From Pyrenula massariospora (lineage: Eukaryota > Ascomycota > Eurotiomycetes > Pyrenulales > Pyrenulaceae): 64,000 nucleotides of DNA. The stretch lies in the NCBI GenBank assembly GCA_021030905.1, contig JAGFMI010000003.1:1116001-1180000 (forward strand), written 5' to 3'. Both the position numbers and the translations under genes were made by a program. Shown in pieces: positions 39,400 through 49,131 of the stretch (position 1 is the stretch's first letter; each line of letters opens with the position of its first letter). Under the pieces are notes generated by a model. It saw only the letters and a program-made list of their open reading frames with translations, made no database searches and was not told the DNA's origin.

Positions 39400-40202
39400 T
39401 AAAAGAATACTGGTCTCTGTTTCTTACGAAGTTGCGGTCATCATCTCATCCAGGAAGAAAAGTCCGTTCTGAATTTATCAAAAGAGTCAGTAGATTATAA
39501 TGTGACCAGATATGGTGTAGAGAGCGAGAAAAACAAATCTCGCGGTCGGAGACTGGTACCCGAACCTAACGCCTTAACCACCCGTGCAACGGAAGTTGGA
39601 AATTCTGCCTGCTTGCGGCTAGCAACTTGCCCCTTCAGGCAGTAGCGCAGCGTAGCTTCAAGCGTGTTGACGGGAGCACCGTCCCTCTGTTGGACAATCA
39701 TCTCGTATCCGATCTCGTCCAACTCACCACCCTCCACCAAACCCACCACACCGCACCGCACCACGATAAACGACCCCGACAACGAAAACCCAACGAACAA
39801 TGCGCGTCAAACACCACTCTCCCCCAACACCCGAATGCGTACGCCCCGGTTTCCCCATCCAGCCTAGGCGCCTGCGTCGCATGATCCGCGGAGCGGGGAG
39901 CGCATAACAGGGCTGAGTTATTGCAGTGGGTTGTTTATGCGCAAGGCGGACGGCGTTGATGATGAGTCTTACGATTTTCGATAGGATCGTGCTTTTATCG
40001 TAGATAGATGCTTGATGTTGGGAGACGGTGCGTGCTTTGTGCTGTAGTTGGAATGTGAGGAATGCGTTTGTCTAGATGAGGTATCTATGAAGAAATGTGT
40101 TTCCGCGCAGACGACCTATGCAATGCGATGCTATGCGGAGGAAAGATGATAATGGTACAGTACAAATGAAAGACACCATGCCACCACTCCGAGGAGTAGC
40201 TT
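39400..40202. other. Intergenic with tRNA-like fragment and palindrome
   Basis: On the minus strand about 39541-39594, GTGGTTAAGGCG looks like a tRNA D-arm/A box and GGTTCGGGTACC like a B box, followed by a run of T. The spacing is too short and no acceptor stem closes, so this is at best a tRNA-derived relic. An imperfect palindrome lies at 39970-40002. Confidence 0.3.
39970..40002. repeat. 33-bp imperfect palindrome (copy of 36522-36554)
   Basis: The sequence begins TACGAT and ends ATCGTA with a central ATAGGATCGT, so it can fold into a hairpin. A diverged copy lies 3.4 kb to the left. The pair shares TCGATAGGA and a TTATC near the right end. Confidence 0.55.
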
Positions 40203-42452
40203 CTAGCTAGAAGCTTTTCCTTGGCCCTCGCTCTCCGTCCTCTCGCTCTTCTCCTGCTCCTTCTCCTCGACTTTGATGACCTTCTCCGTCTTCCCTGCAC
40301 CACCGCCTTCTTCAACTTTCTTCTCGTCTTTTCCTTTGTCTTTCTCCGTCCCCTTCTCCCCGGGAACCTCCCTCTCCCAACCCGTCCGCAACACCTTCCC
40401 CATCTCAAATCTAGGAAAGATGTGCGCTTCCGTATTGATCACCGTATCCTCCAACCGCACAAACCCCTCGTCGGAGAACAGGAGGAAAAAATACTTCAGC
40501 GTCTCCGCCAGCCAGAAACTCTCCATATTATCCCTCTTCCCCAAATCTTTTTCTTTGATCTCCTCGTCGTCATCGTCGTCATCATCACTATCATCATCAT
40601 CCTTCGGCACCTTCTTCGGCAGCACATTCCCCAAGCTCGTAAACGCATAGATCTTCCCCTCAGAGTCCCTGACAGCCGTGTGCCGCATAAAAGACCGGAA
40701 CATTTCCCATCCCCAGTCTCGATACATGGGGTCCTGCGTGATGCGGTACATGTAGAACAGGCTCTCCACCGTCTCTGGGCGCTGGAGGTTATGCACATCT
40801 TGCGCGTGGATGTTCACGTCTCGGCGCCACTTTGCGTCATGGTCCAGATCTAGCTTCCCAAAGCCCGCACTGTCGGTCTTCATACGGGTCTTCCTCAGAG
40901 GAGAGGTCGGAGTGTTCACGTCACCGTACATCCTCGGCGGGTCGTCGACTTCAAAATACGTGATCTCCGGTGCGAGACCGGTGTGCGTTGCTTTATACAT
41001 GGCCCAGCAGGTTTTCATGAGTTCTTTTGCGAGAGCGAGATTTTCCTCCTGAGCAGGACCCCATCCAATCCGGCCGGCTTTTTTCTTAGCTTGTTCGACA
41101 GTGGCTCCGCCGGTTGCGGCTAGTGCGATGGTACCAGGCATGAAACAGACGAGATGGTCCATTTTGGGCGTGAGTGGGCTTTCGAGGCCCTTTTGCCGTT
41201 CGGCGAGAACAGTGAGATCTCCATGTTTGGTGTAGGTTATAAGATGTTTCTTGATACCCTCCAAAGCTTCGTCCCACATGTGCAGATAGACTGACTCTGC
41301 AGAGCCGGTTTGGAGGTATTGCTTGATGAGGTATTCGTAATAGCTGTCCCCACGAGAGCCGAGGCGTATGTTCTCTCCGCGGAAGCCGCCAGTGGTTGGG
41401 TAGATGTAAATGGGTAAGAGACCACCTGGCATATGGTTGTTGTCTATAACTTGCATAATCTTTTCAGCCTTGGACCAAAAATGAGGTTCGCCGGTCAGCT
41501 TTGCAAGGTATTTGTATTCGAGTTGCAGTGTGGCCGCTTCGGCTGTGGAGGAGGCACCGTTGTCGACATGGGAAGAAACACCCACAGATGTATTGAGGTT
41601 GATGGAAGAGTAGGGAATCCCGGTGGGTGTATCAAAGGCACCGAGAAGGCGCTCGGCTAAGTCGGTTGCAATCTCAATGTATAAGTCTTCACCTGGCTGA
41701 TCAGCATCATCGTCCGTTTGCGGTGCGAGGGTTGGATAGGTAGTGGAGATGTAGTGTGCGGAAAGGAGACCACCAAGCATACGAATGGTGGTTTCAAAGG
41801 TGTTGACTTCGTGGTCAGCATTATAGTGTAGGGAGGCTTGGATCCAGTCGCGAGCGGATTTGACCTGGGAAGTCAGGTTCATGAGCATGGCAGTATCTAG
41901 GGCATCGACAATAATCCAGCCGAGCCCGCCTTCGACCATATTCCGGCCTGATTTGGTCAGGGTGTGATATTCATCAAGGCCCCAAGCATGGGACTTGTAG
42001 CCGTCCCATGATATCCTAAAGGCTTCTCGTACCACCTCCTTACGTAGACCCCAGTCTAATTTGTTGGATTGAGAGTCTGCTTTCTCGACCCAAGCAAGGA
42101 TGTCATCGTCACTCTTGGAGAAGTCAGGCAGAGATGGTGATGAGGCTGTCGATGGTGACCTCATCCACCACAGGAACGCAAGAATAATTAAGGCGGCGTA
42201 TATAACGAGTCTCCTCTTGGAGAAACCTTTCCGCCGCCGCGTAGCATAATGAGGTTTGTCCTTGTAAAGCGGCAAGTCCTTATCGTTCCCAAAGAAGCCG
42301 TTTATTTTCGAACCTATGTCACTACCACCAAGTTGCCCGTTGGAATCTCTATAATTGTACCCTCCGCGATTCGACGCCCTCCAGTAGGCATCCTCTTGCG
42401 TGCGTTGTGAGCTTGCGAAATTTGGCGCATTGCCTGGGACTTGGAAGGACAT
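40203..42452 (-). CDS. GH47 class I alpha-1,2-mannosidase (ER/Golgi type II membrane)
   Basis: A single exon of 749 residues. One membrane segment, RRLVIYAALIILAFLWWM near residues 78-96, follows a basic cytosolic N-terminus, so the enzyme is a type II protein of the ER or Golgi. GH47 blocks follow: AFRISWDGYKSHAWGLDEY, GGLGWIIVDALDTAMLM, ETTIRMLGGLLSAH, RLGSRGDSYYEYLIKQYL, RPETVESLFYMYRIT and ESFWLAETLKYFFLLF. The TEAHIF near the end is the conserved T-E-A-H-P/x-F calcium-binding end. It trims mannose from N-glycans. The C-terminal ~70 residues are Lys/Glu-rich beyond the GH47 core, and an Asp-rich insert (codons near 40570-40605) interrupts the region before the last block. Confidence 0.93.
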   Translation of the reverse strand: MSFQVPGNAPNFASSQRTQEDAYWRASNRGGYNYRDSNGQLGGSDIGSKINGFFGNDKDLPLYKDKPHYATRRRKGFSKRRLVIYAALIILAFLWWMRSPSTASSPSLPDFSKSDDDILAWVEKADSQSNKLDWGLRKEVVREAFRISWDGYKSHAWGLDEYHTLTKSGRNMVEGGLGWIIVDALDTAMLMNLTSQVKSARDWIQASLHYNADHEVNTFETTIRMLGGLLSAHYISTTYPTLAPQTDDDADQPGEDLYIEIATDLAERLLGAFDTPTGIPYSSINLNTSVGVSSHVDNGASSTAEAATLQLEYKYLAKLTGEPHFWSKAEKIMQVIDNNHMPGGLLPIYIYPTTGGFRGENIRLGSRGDSYYEYLIKQYLQTGSAESVYLHMWDEALEGIKKHLITYTKHGDLTVLAERQKGLESPLTPKMDHLVCFMPGTIALAATGGATVEQAKKKAGRIGWGPAQEENLALAKELMKTCWAMYKATHTGLAPEITYFEVDDPPRMYGDVNTPTSPLRKTRMKTDSAGFGKLDLDHDAKWRRDVNIHAQDVHNLQRPETVESLFYMYRITQDPMYRDWGWEMFRSFMRHTAVRDSEGKIYAFTSLGNVLPKKVPKDDDDSDDDDDDDEEIKEKDLGKRDNMESFWLAETLKYFFLLFSDEGFVRLEDTVINTEAHIFPRFEMGKVLRTGWEREVPGEKGTEKDKGKDEKKVEEGGGAGKTEKVIKVEEKEQEKSERTESEGQGKASS

Positions 42453-44245
42453 CTTGATTCAGGCCGTCCGTATTTCCAACGGCTGCTTTGGGTCACCGAT
42501 GTGGCATTGTGCTCTGTGCGCCCTGGATAGGGTGCAAAGTGGCCTCTCGAGGACAGGAGTGGCCGGGATGGTGGAGATGCAGTCGGGATTTTGGGGAAGG
42601 TGCGCAAACTATTTCAGATCGAGATTCGACTTGGATTGTAGATTAAATCATAAAGATACCCTTTTCAAAACGAAAATGATCGAAGGTATTGAGATGAGGG
42701 CGTGTTCGGGCGTGTTCCTTTGGAGCTGCTGCGTGGCTTTTCGCACATTGTCCGCGGAAGGCGGGAGATCTTCGCTACAAAGATCTTCCGGACAGACCCT
42801 GCTGATGTTCCCGTGGCTGCAGGAAGATCTACTTCCTCCGAATTACTCTGAAACTGCATAGAGCAAAATATGCTAACAAAAAATCTTTGAGGACATAGAT
42901 ATTTTGTGTTGAATGGAACTAATCGCGACTGTCCGTCACAAGCAGGGCTGAATCCGTGATTGTTCGCAGCGGATAAGTTCGAGATCGCATACGGACGTCC
43001 TCCCCAGCAGCACATTCCGCTCAGCCGGAGATGCCCCAGAAACCACGCGTCCTTCGCTTCATCACCTCTTCTCATGTAGCAATTTTCACGCGATATTGAC
43101 CTTAAAGGTGATTACATCCTCCACACAACCTCTAAAGCCTTTCTTAATGCCCTTGAAGCGCTACGCCTCTTTTGTGAACCATTCCTAATAGCCTCCGGCA
43201 GCGCTTCTCTTCTTAATTCGTGTTTACAGACATACATTACTCTCCACATATGGAGTGCTGCCTTTGTCAAATGTTTGCGCAGAGAATCACAGACCGGGGC
43301 AATGTGCGTTCGAAGATGGATTCTGCGGCGTTGCTCCGGCTTGGGGTTACGGAAAGTTCGATCATCGAGCTGGTCGAAAGTGGGCCATAGATAGTAATGG
43401 AGGCATACCGCCTTTCCTCTTCCATCGCATGATGTCTATCAGCTCGCTGATGATGTAGCATGGATTTGGATAGTCCATCAGACCTCTCCGGCCTGTGTTG
43501 ATCCCATTCCATCTACGCTTGGATCCCAACTCGGTGAATAGTCTATGGAGATTGTACCAGGTATCAGGGGCCTCTCGCATGTTTCGCGGTTGACTCGCTT
43601 GCAATCCTTGCATTAATGGCCGGCGGAAAGGCAATTGTTGATGGCAAAGTCTGTCATAATGCCTTGATTCTTTTCACAGCACGTGGTATGTTGGGACTCT
43701 GATCAGGTCTCTCGAGGTATAGCCAAGTAACATATACGGCGGAGGATGACTTTGTTAAATGTCGGACAAATGTTTTCATCTCATTACTTAGGGAACCGAA
43801 TGTATATTTTGAAAGCTCCATGGTGGCGTTATACATCTCTGATGCTAATTGGTGACAGTTTGTATTATGGGAAGCACAGTCGTTAGCACTAAAGAAAGCG
43901 AAGGCTATTCCTTGCTCTGTTCTAGCAAAGGCTGTCAGTCCTAGAAGCTCAAAGGAGCCCCAAGCCAGTGTCCGCATATTAAAAAATGAAGCGGTCTAAC
44001 AGCCGGGCTATATGTAAGCTCTCGAGCCATCTGAAAGCATTCTTGGAACTCCACGTATCCGCCTGGCATTGATCGATGTAGCAAAGTCGCTGTCTTTTTA
44101 CGTGGCTGATGATCTATTGAAAAGACATGTTGTTCGCCATATGAGTATTATTCCATTCGAATACATTATCTACGCAAATAAACCCGTCAAAACAACATTT
44201 ATTGACATTAGCGTTCACATTCTGAACTTGTGAATACTTTCAATG
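42453..44245. other. Gene-poor stretch at the core/accessory boundary
   Basis: I see no complete gene. On the minus strand, 44069-44037 encodes MPGGYVEFQEC, which matches the post-motif-III strand of LaeA/TAM-type methyltransferases, but stop codons lie close upstream and no motif I is present, so it would be a relic. Minus-strand frames at 43977-43654 and 43634-43362 could be pieces of another decayed gene that I do not recognise. Confidence 0.4.
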
Positions 44246-45512
44246 TCAACGAGAACTTTCCTCTCTTTCTCCAGCTTCCACCTCACTCATCTGGGTCATT
44301 CTTTGCAGCGAGCTGCTATTCTCGTCCCCGTTAGGTTGGCAGACTTCAATGAATCGTTGGATGCTACGCTTCGTTGAGGAGTGAGTGCCAGATCTTGTGG
44401 CAGTGGCTCTAAATAGAGAGGAGAAGCGGCCCCACGTGTGATACCGCCCTTCTGGTGGTTGTGAATGGCTCTGAGCAGGCCTTTGAGGCCCCGCGCCGCC
44501 TGAGTCATGAGGGCGAAAAAGATTGCGGAAAGAACCAATGGATGCAACGATAAGCGCTGGAGTAGAATGTAAGTGTAAGAATCTAGCATAATAGATCTGT
44601 CTTACATGTGTAAAGCTCTATGCCGCTCCAGAGTATGGTCCAAGTTGGGTCCAGCTGATAGGTCCAGGAGCTGACTAAACTAACACGTAGAATGGCAAAG
44701 ACGATTGTAAACATTTCAACCGAGAATACTGCCAACAGGCCAATTTTCCGAGGAGTGCTGACACGCATTCTCCAAAGAATGCTAACAGGTAGGGCAATGA
44801 CTATTGTGTGCTAGTTAGCATCTCTACAATGGTTATATGCGGAGAACGAACTCGTAGCATCTGTCGTGACATCCAAAGTGAAACCTACGTAAAGCCCCAT
44901 GCGAAATAGTCTCAAATCTCCTGGACTACCACAATGCGTAGTGATCTTAGCCCAAGGAGGGAGCAGACAATCAAACGCTATTACGCCAACGCATGCGCAC
45001 CAAGACACAAGTGTGAAAGCTGCCACTCCCCACCAAAAGCGTATCCATTTCCGAAAGTGAATGAAGATACGGCGGAAGAAAATCAAAAATGAGGCTTTAA
45101 CCAACCACAAAGCCACGAAATATAGTATGTGAAACGCAGCCGAACCTCTAAGATAACGTTCCACGCGCTTAGCAAAGCCGGGCGGAGGCAAGCGTTGGGA
45201 GGCAACAACATCAATTTGTAGATACATATCATCTGCAAGGATCTGTAACATAATAGCGAGCGCGACAGAGATCATCCAAGCCAGCCAAACGCATCCATCA
45301 TCGACATTAAATTTTCTCAAGTTATGGTACCGCAGAAACGTACGGGCAAGGATGAACACCGTAGCAAGTACACAGCCTCCCCAGAGTGCTCCCTGCCTTG
45401 GTGTGAAATTACAATGTTGATTCAAGCAATCTGGAGAACTTACGACAAGCACTTCCTTTCTGACTCTGGATGGTACAGCTGGGATCGGAGTGGAAACGCT
45501 GCCGTTAGGCAT
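44246..45512 (-). CDS. Rhodopsin-domain (PTH11-type) integral membrane protein
   Basis: Exons are 45512-44852, 44800-44606 and 44556-44246 (388 residues). Splices use donors GTTCGT and GTAAGA with phases that match. About seven hydrophobic segments are visible: GALWGGCVLATVFILARTFL, DDGCVWLAWMISVALAIML, FHILYFVALWLVKASFLIFF, FWWGVAAFTLVSWCACVGV, a segment restored by splicing (DATIIALPVSILWRMRV), IGLLAVFSVEMFTIVFAILR and LYTSLIVASIGSF. The layout and the motif in LVKASFLIFFRRIF fit the fungal rhodopsin domain (PF20684). There is no CFEM domain. The C-terminal ~90 residues are polar and Ser-rich. These are thought to be surface sensors, but the ligand is unknown. Confidence 0.8.
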
Positions 45513-47293
45513 TTTGAAAAAGATAGATTTCTGTAGTTAGTGGCATCAATCAGTATCAATGCGAGCACATGAAATACTTTCCTAGTTTCAAGAACTGGTT
45601 TCGTTTCCAAGAGCTTCTTCGAGTTGCGAGACCGTATGCTATTAAAGAGACCAGCCACAACACGCCTACTCTCATCCAGACTCGCGCGCCATATGGTCAT
45701 CAGAGCGCGATCAGACCAATGGCTAGCGAGTCTGATGTGATCGGTCGTTGCCTTCTTCATTTGCCTTGGCTAAGACTAGGATCAGTTCGTCTTGTGTTAC
45801 CAAAATCGCCGAAATGGAAAGACCGGTAGCTCGCTTCAAGGGAATGCCTGTTGCGTCAATTATGCGCCGAGTTCTAGCACTGGGCCATCCGGGACATCAA
45901 GACACCTTGACAGTGGTATCCTGGATAATGCCGCAAACTCGACGGAGTTGCAGTGCATCTGGGGTTCCACGACATTCGGTGCTCTGTCTTGATGCGCGTA
46001 AAATTTACTGGAGAGAGCTATCTGCAGACAGTCATGCATATAATTAGTAAGAAAAGCTGTCTGTAGACAGGTACGCATATAATTAGTAAGGAGTGATATC
46101 TGCAGTCAGTTGCACGCAGGGCCCACTATGCAGGCCTATCCTCATCATTTCAAACTTTGGTGGCTAACGGGATGTCACCTATAGCATTCCATTGTCCTCG
46201 TTTGGGATGCGGGCAAGGCAGCAAACTCTGCAAATTGTCCTGTCTTAAATTGAACTACCCCAAATTAGACAAATGCTCAGCCAAGTCTTTAGACTTTGGA
46301 AGTAATTCAATGCCCTCAACTTCCTTTCCAGCTCCAGAATCAGCCTGGATTTGGACCTGATCGTAATCCGTTTGAAAAGTCTGATCAAGCCGCAGAGAAA
46401 ATATTGCGTCGGGGGCTGCATGGGGCCAGAAAGTGGGTCATCACTAACTATTTCCCGTTAGAAAAGCCGACCTTCATTTCCAGGAAACTCTGATTGACTG
46501 TTGACGATGGTAGCCAAATGCACAACCATTTTGCTTAGGTATGGAGCTCGTAGGATATCTAAGACACTGCTAGATTCTGAAAGAGCAGGATAAACCCATG
46601 CTTAAACTCCAAACCTACTCAGCTCGCACACCTTCTTAGTGAGACGACCATCAAAAGCATTCGAGACAAGCAAAGCACTGCAAGCTCCGAACTCCCAGGC
46701 CTCGGAAAGAGTTGCAAGGCGAAGAGTTTCTGGAGCCTTTCAAACCGAACCGGCAAAGAGGAATCAGCATTGTTGGTCCGAATAAAGAAGTAGCTTGAAC
46801 GAGTACCGATGCACGACATAAGCCGGAACATGGCTGAGTATTAAGGTCAAAACTCTGAAAACTGTCAACCTATCCTTTTTGACATCCTTGACGAGCTGAT
46901 CGATGATCAAGGTGCAACTTATAGGTCTGCCTAAAGACCAAAATCGAAATTATCTCCGAAGGCTGAGATACTGCATAAGACTGTGAGACTTTATGTAGGC
47001 CTAACTTAGAGGAACCATGTATCTGCTACCAGTAGTCAGCTCAACTCCAGCGAAGCCTGCTACAAACGAGCTTGGTAATCATTCACTCTTGATCATCACG
47101 GACATGGAAAGGCCTTGGATAAGGACAAGGAGTTCGCTCGAAAAGAAGGCGTGTTGTTTAGACGTTCGGACGAATTTATATTTGATTGGGGTCGAAGTCT
47201 CTCTTTCTGGGCACACTTTCATCTCGCACTTTCATCTCAGTAGTCATCTTGTGTCCTTCTACGAGCGCCAAAGGTCGCATCATTGTTGTTACT
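45513..47293. other. Accessory intergenic DNA with tandem repeat
   Basis: I see no supported gene in this 1.8-kb stretch apart from the 39-bp tandem repeat at 46013. It lies between divergently arranged genes (rhodopsin-domain minus, P450 plus). Confidence 0.45.
46013..46119. repeat. 39-bp tandem repeat, about 2.7 copies
   Basis: Units at 46013-46051, 46052-46090 and a partial one at 46091-46119. Each begins with a small inverted repeat of the form CTGTCTGTAGACAG and the first two end in GCATATAATTAGTAAG, which is identical in both. Differences are mostly transitions. Confidence 0.85.
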
Positions 47294-49131
47294 ATGCTTC
47301 AAAGCATCTATAGCATTATACATGTCTCATCTATCAAAATAGTGCTTGAGAATCACCACATTCCATTTATTTTTATTCCCGCGCTCGCCATATGCTATTT
47401 CATATGGGCAATATGGACTTTCTATTTGATGCCGACTTTTGATCATAGAACACCAAAGGAAGTACCATACTGGATCCCACGTTCGTCATCTAAACTCCGC
47501 CCCCGGATCTTTCGTTGATTAAGTGGACTTGCTAACAGTTATCCATAGTCATAGGTCATACCTCGTCCTCATCCGTTTAGTAAGAAGCTATCTGACGGCA
47601 AAAGGTCATTCACTCGCAGCTTTTTCGAAATATAAATTCTGCTGTCGAGTCAGGCGTGTTCGTATTCCATTAATTATGCTTCATTCTGGTTTAACAGAGA
47701 GATAGAAACGCTTCTGATGGGTCTCGGTTACCGTTCTCACTTCGGATGTTCAAAAAGCGTCTTTATGTCATCACATCTCCAGAAGACACGGCGTTAGTCT
47801 ACCAAAACTCTGATGCCTTCTCTTGGGATGCGCACATGGACATGCTTCTAGATTGTTTTGGTATGACTAAGAGTGCGCGAAAACGTTCTTGGACCAAACC
47901 TCAGCGAGGGGACATCCTTTTCAAGGACCGCGATCAGTTGAATCCCCGGCAAAAGTGCTTCGTCCATTTAAGCGAAGATATATTTATCAAACAGCTTCTT
48001 CCAGGAAAAAATATGTACGTACTAAGAGACACATTCTTGCACCACCTGGAAGAGGCTCTTTGCTGGGAAAAGCTTCGAGGCCGATATCTGTTGCAAGAGA
48101 ACAACAACGTACTCCAGATCTCTGTCAAGCTATCCTGTCGGTTGAAGTTAGCAGACATCATCACACGTTCGATGCTTGGAGATTTAATATTCGAACTGAA
48201 TCCTAGGTTTGCTGAACCCTTCATCACTGTGAGTGAGAACGTTTGGGCAATAATGCTCAAATACCCGAAACTTCTAATGCCTCGGTTGAATATGGCGAGG
48301 AAAGAACTTTCAACTATTCTGCACTTGTACATCCAAACTCCCGAGGAAGCCCGGCATGGAGAGTGTTGGGCAATCAGAAGCCTCATCAAGTCCATGGAAA
48401 GCTTTGAGATAGACAATGACAGCAAGGTGGCAATGTTGTTAATGACATGGTTGGCGTAAGTATTTCTCATTAATGCACACTTTTGAAAGGATGAGCTGAG
48501 GCTGCATAGCGCTTATTTCAACACCATTAATGCGCTTTTTTGGCTGTTGTCTTACCTGCTCCACAACGCAGATGTCTTGAAGGCAATTAAACAAGAGACC
48601 AAGCCAGCATTCTGCAATGGTACGGTCGATATGCAGTACTTGAGCGAAAATTGCCCGCTTTTAACATCGGTCTGGCTTGAAGTCTTACGCTTACACGCTG
48701 GTTTTTGGAGCATTCGACAAATTGAGCGTGATACAGTCGTATCTGGGAAGATCCTTAAAGGAGGCAATACAGTAGTCGTTCCTTACCGACAGCTTCACCG
48801 GAGCGAGCAGATTTGGGGACCATCCAAGAACTTGTTCGATCCTGAAAGATTCTTGAAGACTCCAAGAATGAAGAATCATCCAGGTTATCGACCTTTTGGT
48901 GGGGGAGTTAGCCTCTGTCCTGGACGTCACCTCGCCAAAGACGAGGCATGTGGATTTGTGGTCATGTTGCTCCACCGATTTGATGTATGGCTTCCGATGT
49001 CATCGGATGGGAAGCACCAACAATTCCCGGAGCTAGATGCGTCCAAACCTCCCGTAGGAATTGATAGTTGCATACCATCTATGGATCTGATCATGAACGT
49101 AAAGCTGAAAACAGAAGAAAATGATGCCTGA
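47294..49131 (+). CDS. Cytochrome P450 (N-terminal exons unresolved, possibly broken)
   Basis: The clear parts are 47294-47480 (MLQSIYSI.. with membrane anchor FIFIPALAICYFIWAIWTFYL and VPYWIP), 47698-48455 and 48510-49131. The latter two join across a GTAAGT..TAG intron to give TWLAAYFNTINALFWLL (I helix), EVLRLHAGF (K-helix ExxR), DPERF and FGGGVSLCPGRHLAK, with the haem-binding Cys. Between the anchor and 47698 the sequence should supply about 25 residues (usual G-H motif, present as LIGHTSSSSV at 47553-47580), but every splice I tried meets a stop or frame break. So it is either mis-spliced by me or a pseudogene. If active, it is an ER monooxygenase of the microsomal fungal CYP type with prostacyclin-synthase-like spacing. 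Confidence 0.7.

Noticed and set aside
43267-43634. Minus-strand frames as a gene downstream of the methyltransferase-like relic
   Set aside because: They lack a clear join and any family motif.
47553-47700. Assigning the intermediate P450 exon
   Set aside because: Each frame gives a stop or needs a non-GT donor, so I listed the region as unresolved rather than choose.
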